Below, piece by piece: positions 63,596 through 64,000 of a stretch of 64,000 nt of DNA. This DNA is from G963665495 sp963667575 (GTDB lineage Bacteria; Desulfobacterota; Desulfovibrionia; Desulfovibrionales; Desulfovibrionaceae), in assembly GCA_963667575.2 (NCBI GenBank), contig CAXXHY010000046.1:1-64000 (forward strand). The letters are read 5' to 3'. Numbering within the stretch: the first letter of the stretch is position 1; each line of letters begins with the position of its first letter. A program made the position numbers and the translations under genes. The notes beneath the pieces were generated by a model. That model was given only the letters and a program-made list of their open reading frames with translations. It did no database searches and had not been told where the DNA came from.

Positions 63596-64000
63596 TCAAC
63601 GTTCGAGAAGATAAGACCTCGAAAGGCAGACCTTGACGCCGTCCTCTTCCGTATTGGCCAGACGGATGCGCCTGAAGGTCGGCAACAGCTCCAGAAATTT
63701 ATCAAAGATGCGCGGATCGAACAGCTTGCCGCGTTCTTCCCGCATGATGGAAAGCGCTTCGTGCTCGGGCAGGGCCTTGCGGTAGGCGCGGTCCTGAATC
63801 AGCGCGTCGTACACGTCGCAGACAGTGGTGATCCGGGCGCTTTCGGGAATATCCTCCCCTTGCAGCCCGTCAGGATAGCCGTGTCCATCCCAATGCTCGT
63901 GATGGTGCAAGGCAATGTCCCGTGCCATGCGCAGCAGGGAAATATCCGATCCGGCCAGCATCCTGGCGCCGATCTCCGTATGGCTTTTCATGATGGCCAT
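63596..64000 (-). CDS. HD-GYP domain protein, N-terminal part outside window
   Basis: The last 134 residues of an HD-GYP phosphodiesterase-type domain: MKSHTEIGARML, ALHHHEHWDGHGYPDGLQGEDIP (the GYP hallmark region), ARITTVCDVYDALIQDRAYRKA and REERGKLFDP. These domains hydrolyse cyclic-di-GMP. The leading ATG is a coincidence of the window edge, since an HD motif should lie upstream. A receiver or other sensor domain is expected further upstream. Confidence 0.88.
   Translation of the reverse strand: MAIMKSHTEIGARMLAGSDISLLRMARDIALHHHEHWDGHGYPDGLQGEDIPESARITTVCDVYDALIQDRAYRKALPEHEALSIMREERGKLFDPRIFDKFLELLPTFRRIRLANTEEDGVKVCLSRSYLLER

Overview
The window looks like chromosome of a strictly anaerobic sulfate reducer of the Desulfovibrio group. 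The evidence is a xanthine-oxidase-family Mop aldehyde oxidoreductase, a tungsten-type aldehyde:ferredoxin oxidoreductase, a complete hdrCBA-flxDCBA (NADH/heterodisulfide reductase) cluster with its alcohol dehydrogenase, a hemerythrin chemoreceptor, and a neighbourhood otherwise found in Desulfovibrio vulgaris. GC content is moderate to high in genes and low in a few long intergenic stretches. No tRNA, rRNA, IS element or CRISPR was seen.

Positions 1-28,000, all on the minus strand, form an alcohol/aldehyde metabolism region. From right to left: adh (27680) with a sigma-54-type promoter and upstream palindromes; a very strong terminator; hdrC-hdrB-hdrA-flxD-flxC-flxB-flxA; a ferritin-like gene; a decayed second aldehyde:ferredoxin oxidoreductase copy; a MobA-like nucleotidyltransferase fused to an HD domain; an intact AOR; a TrfA-like replication-initiator homologue; nadB; a second iron-type alcohol dehydrogenase overlapping a histidine kinase and a sigma-54 activator; a terminator; a second sigma-54-type promoter with the same upstream palindrome at the same distance; a molybdopterin-binding protein; mop; and a tight downstream set (FAD/Fe-S dicluster oxidoreductase, small redox protein, methyltransferase, C_GCAxxG protein). 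The likely logic is oxidation (or formation) of ethanol through acetaldehyde, with electrons passed to Flx/Hdr and ferredoxin. One two-component system probably controls both the adh and mop transcription units.

Positions 28,992-36,188, plus strand, hold housekeeping genes: hisS-aspS, def-fmt, a DUF116 protein and rsmB. The aspartyl-tRNA synthetase has the His signature of non-discriminating enzymes.

Positions 36,300-64,000 are a mixed region: two chemoreceptors (one with a C-terminal hemerythrin), a DUF1992 protein, a MarR regulator with a methyltransferase, a PAP2 phosphatase, tag, an AEC transporter, a second NtrC-type two-component pair, a degenerate receiver, several MBL-fold and unknown proteins, mutM, a frameshifted ChaN-PDZ lipoprotein, a phenylacetate-CoA-ligase-like enzyme, an SDR/DUF2867 protein, a DUF523-DUF1722 protein, a REC-PAS-GGDEF-EAL protein, DJ-1/PfpI and an HD-GYP fragment cut by the window end.

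The best lead in the window is the paired sigma-54 promoter and upstream-site architecture (7943-8152 and 27764-28018). It links mop and adh-hdr-flx into one regulon, with the presumed activator encoded right beside one target. Two genes carry single-base indels, two of which fall in mononucleotide runs, so they are either recent pseudogenes or sequencing errors.
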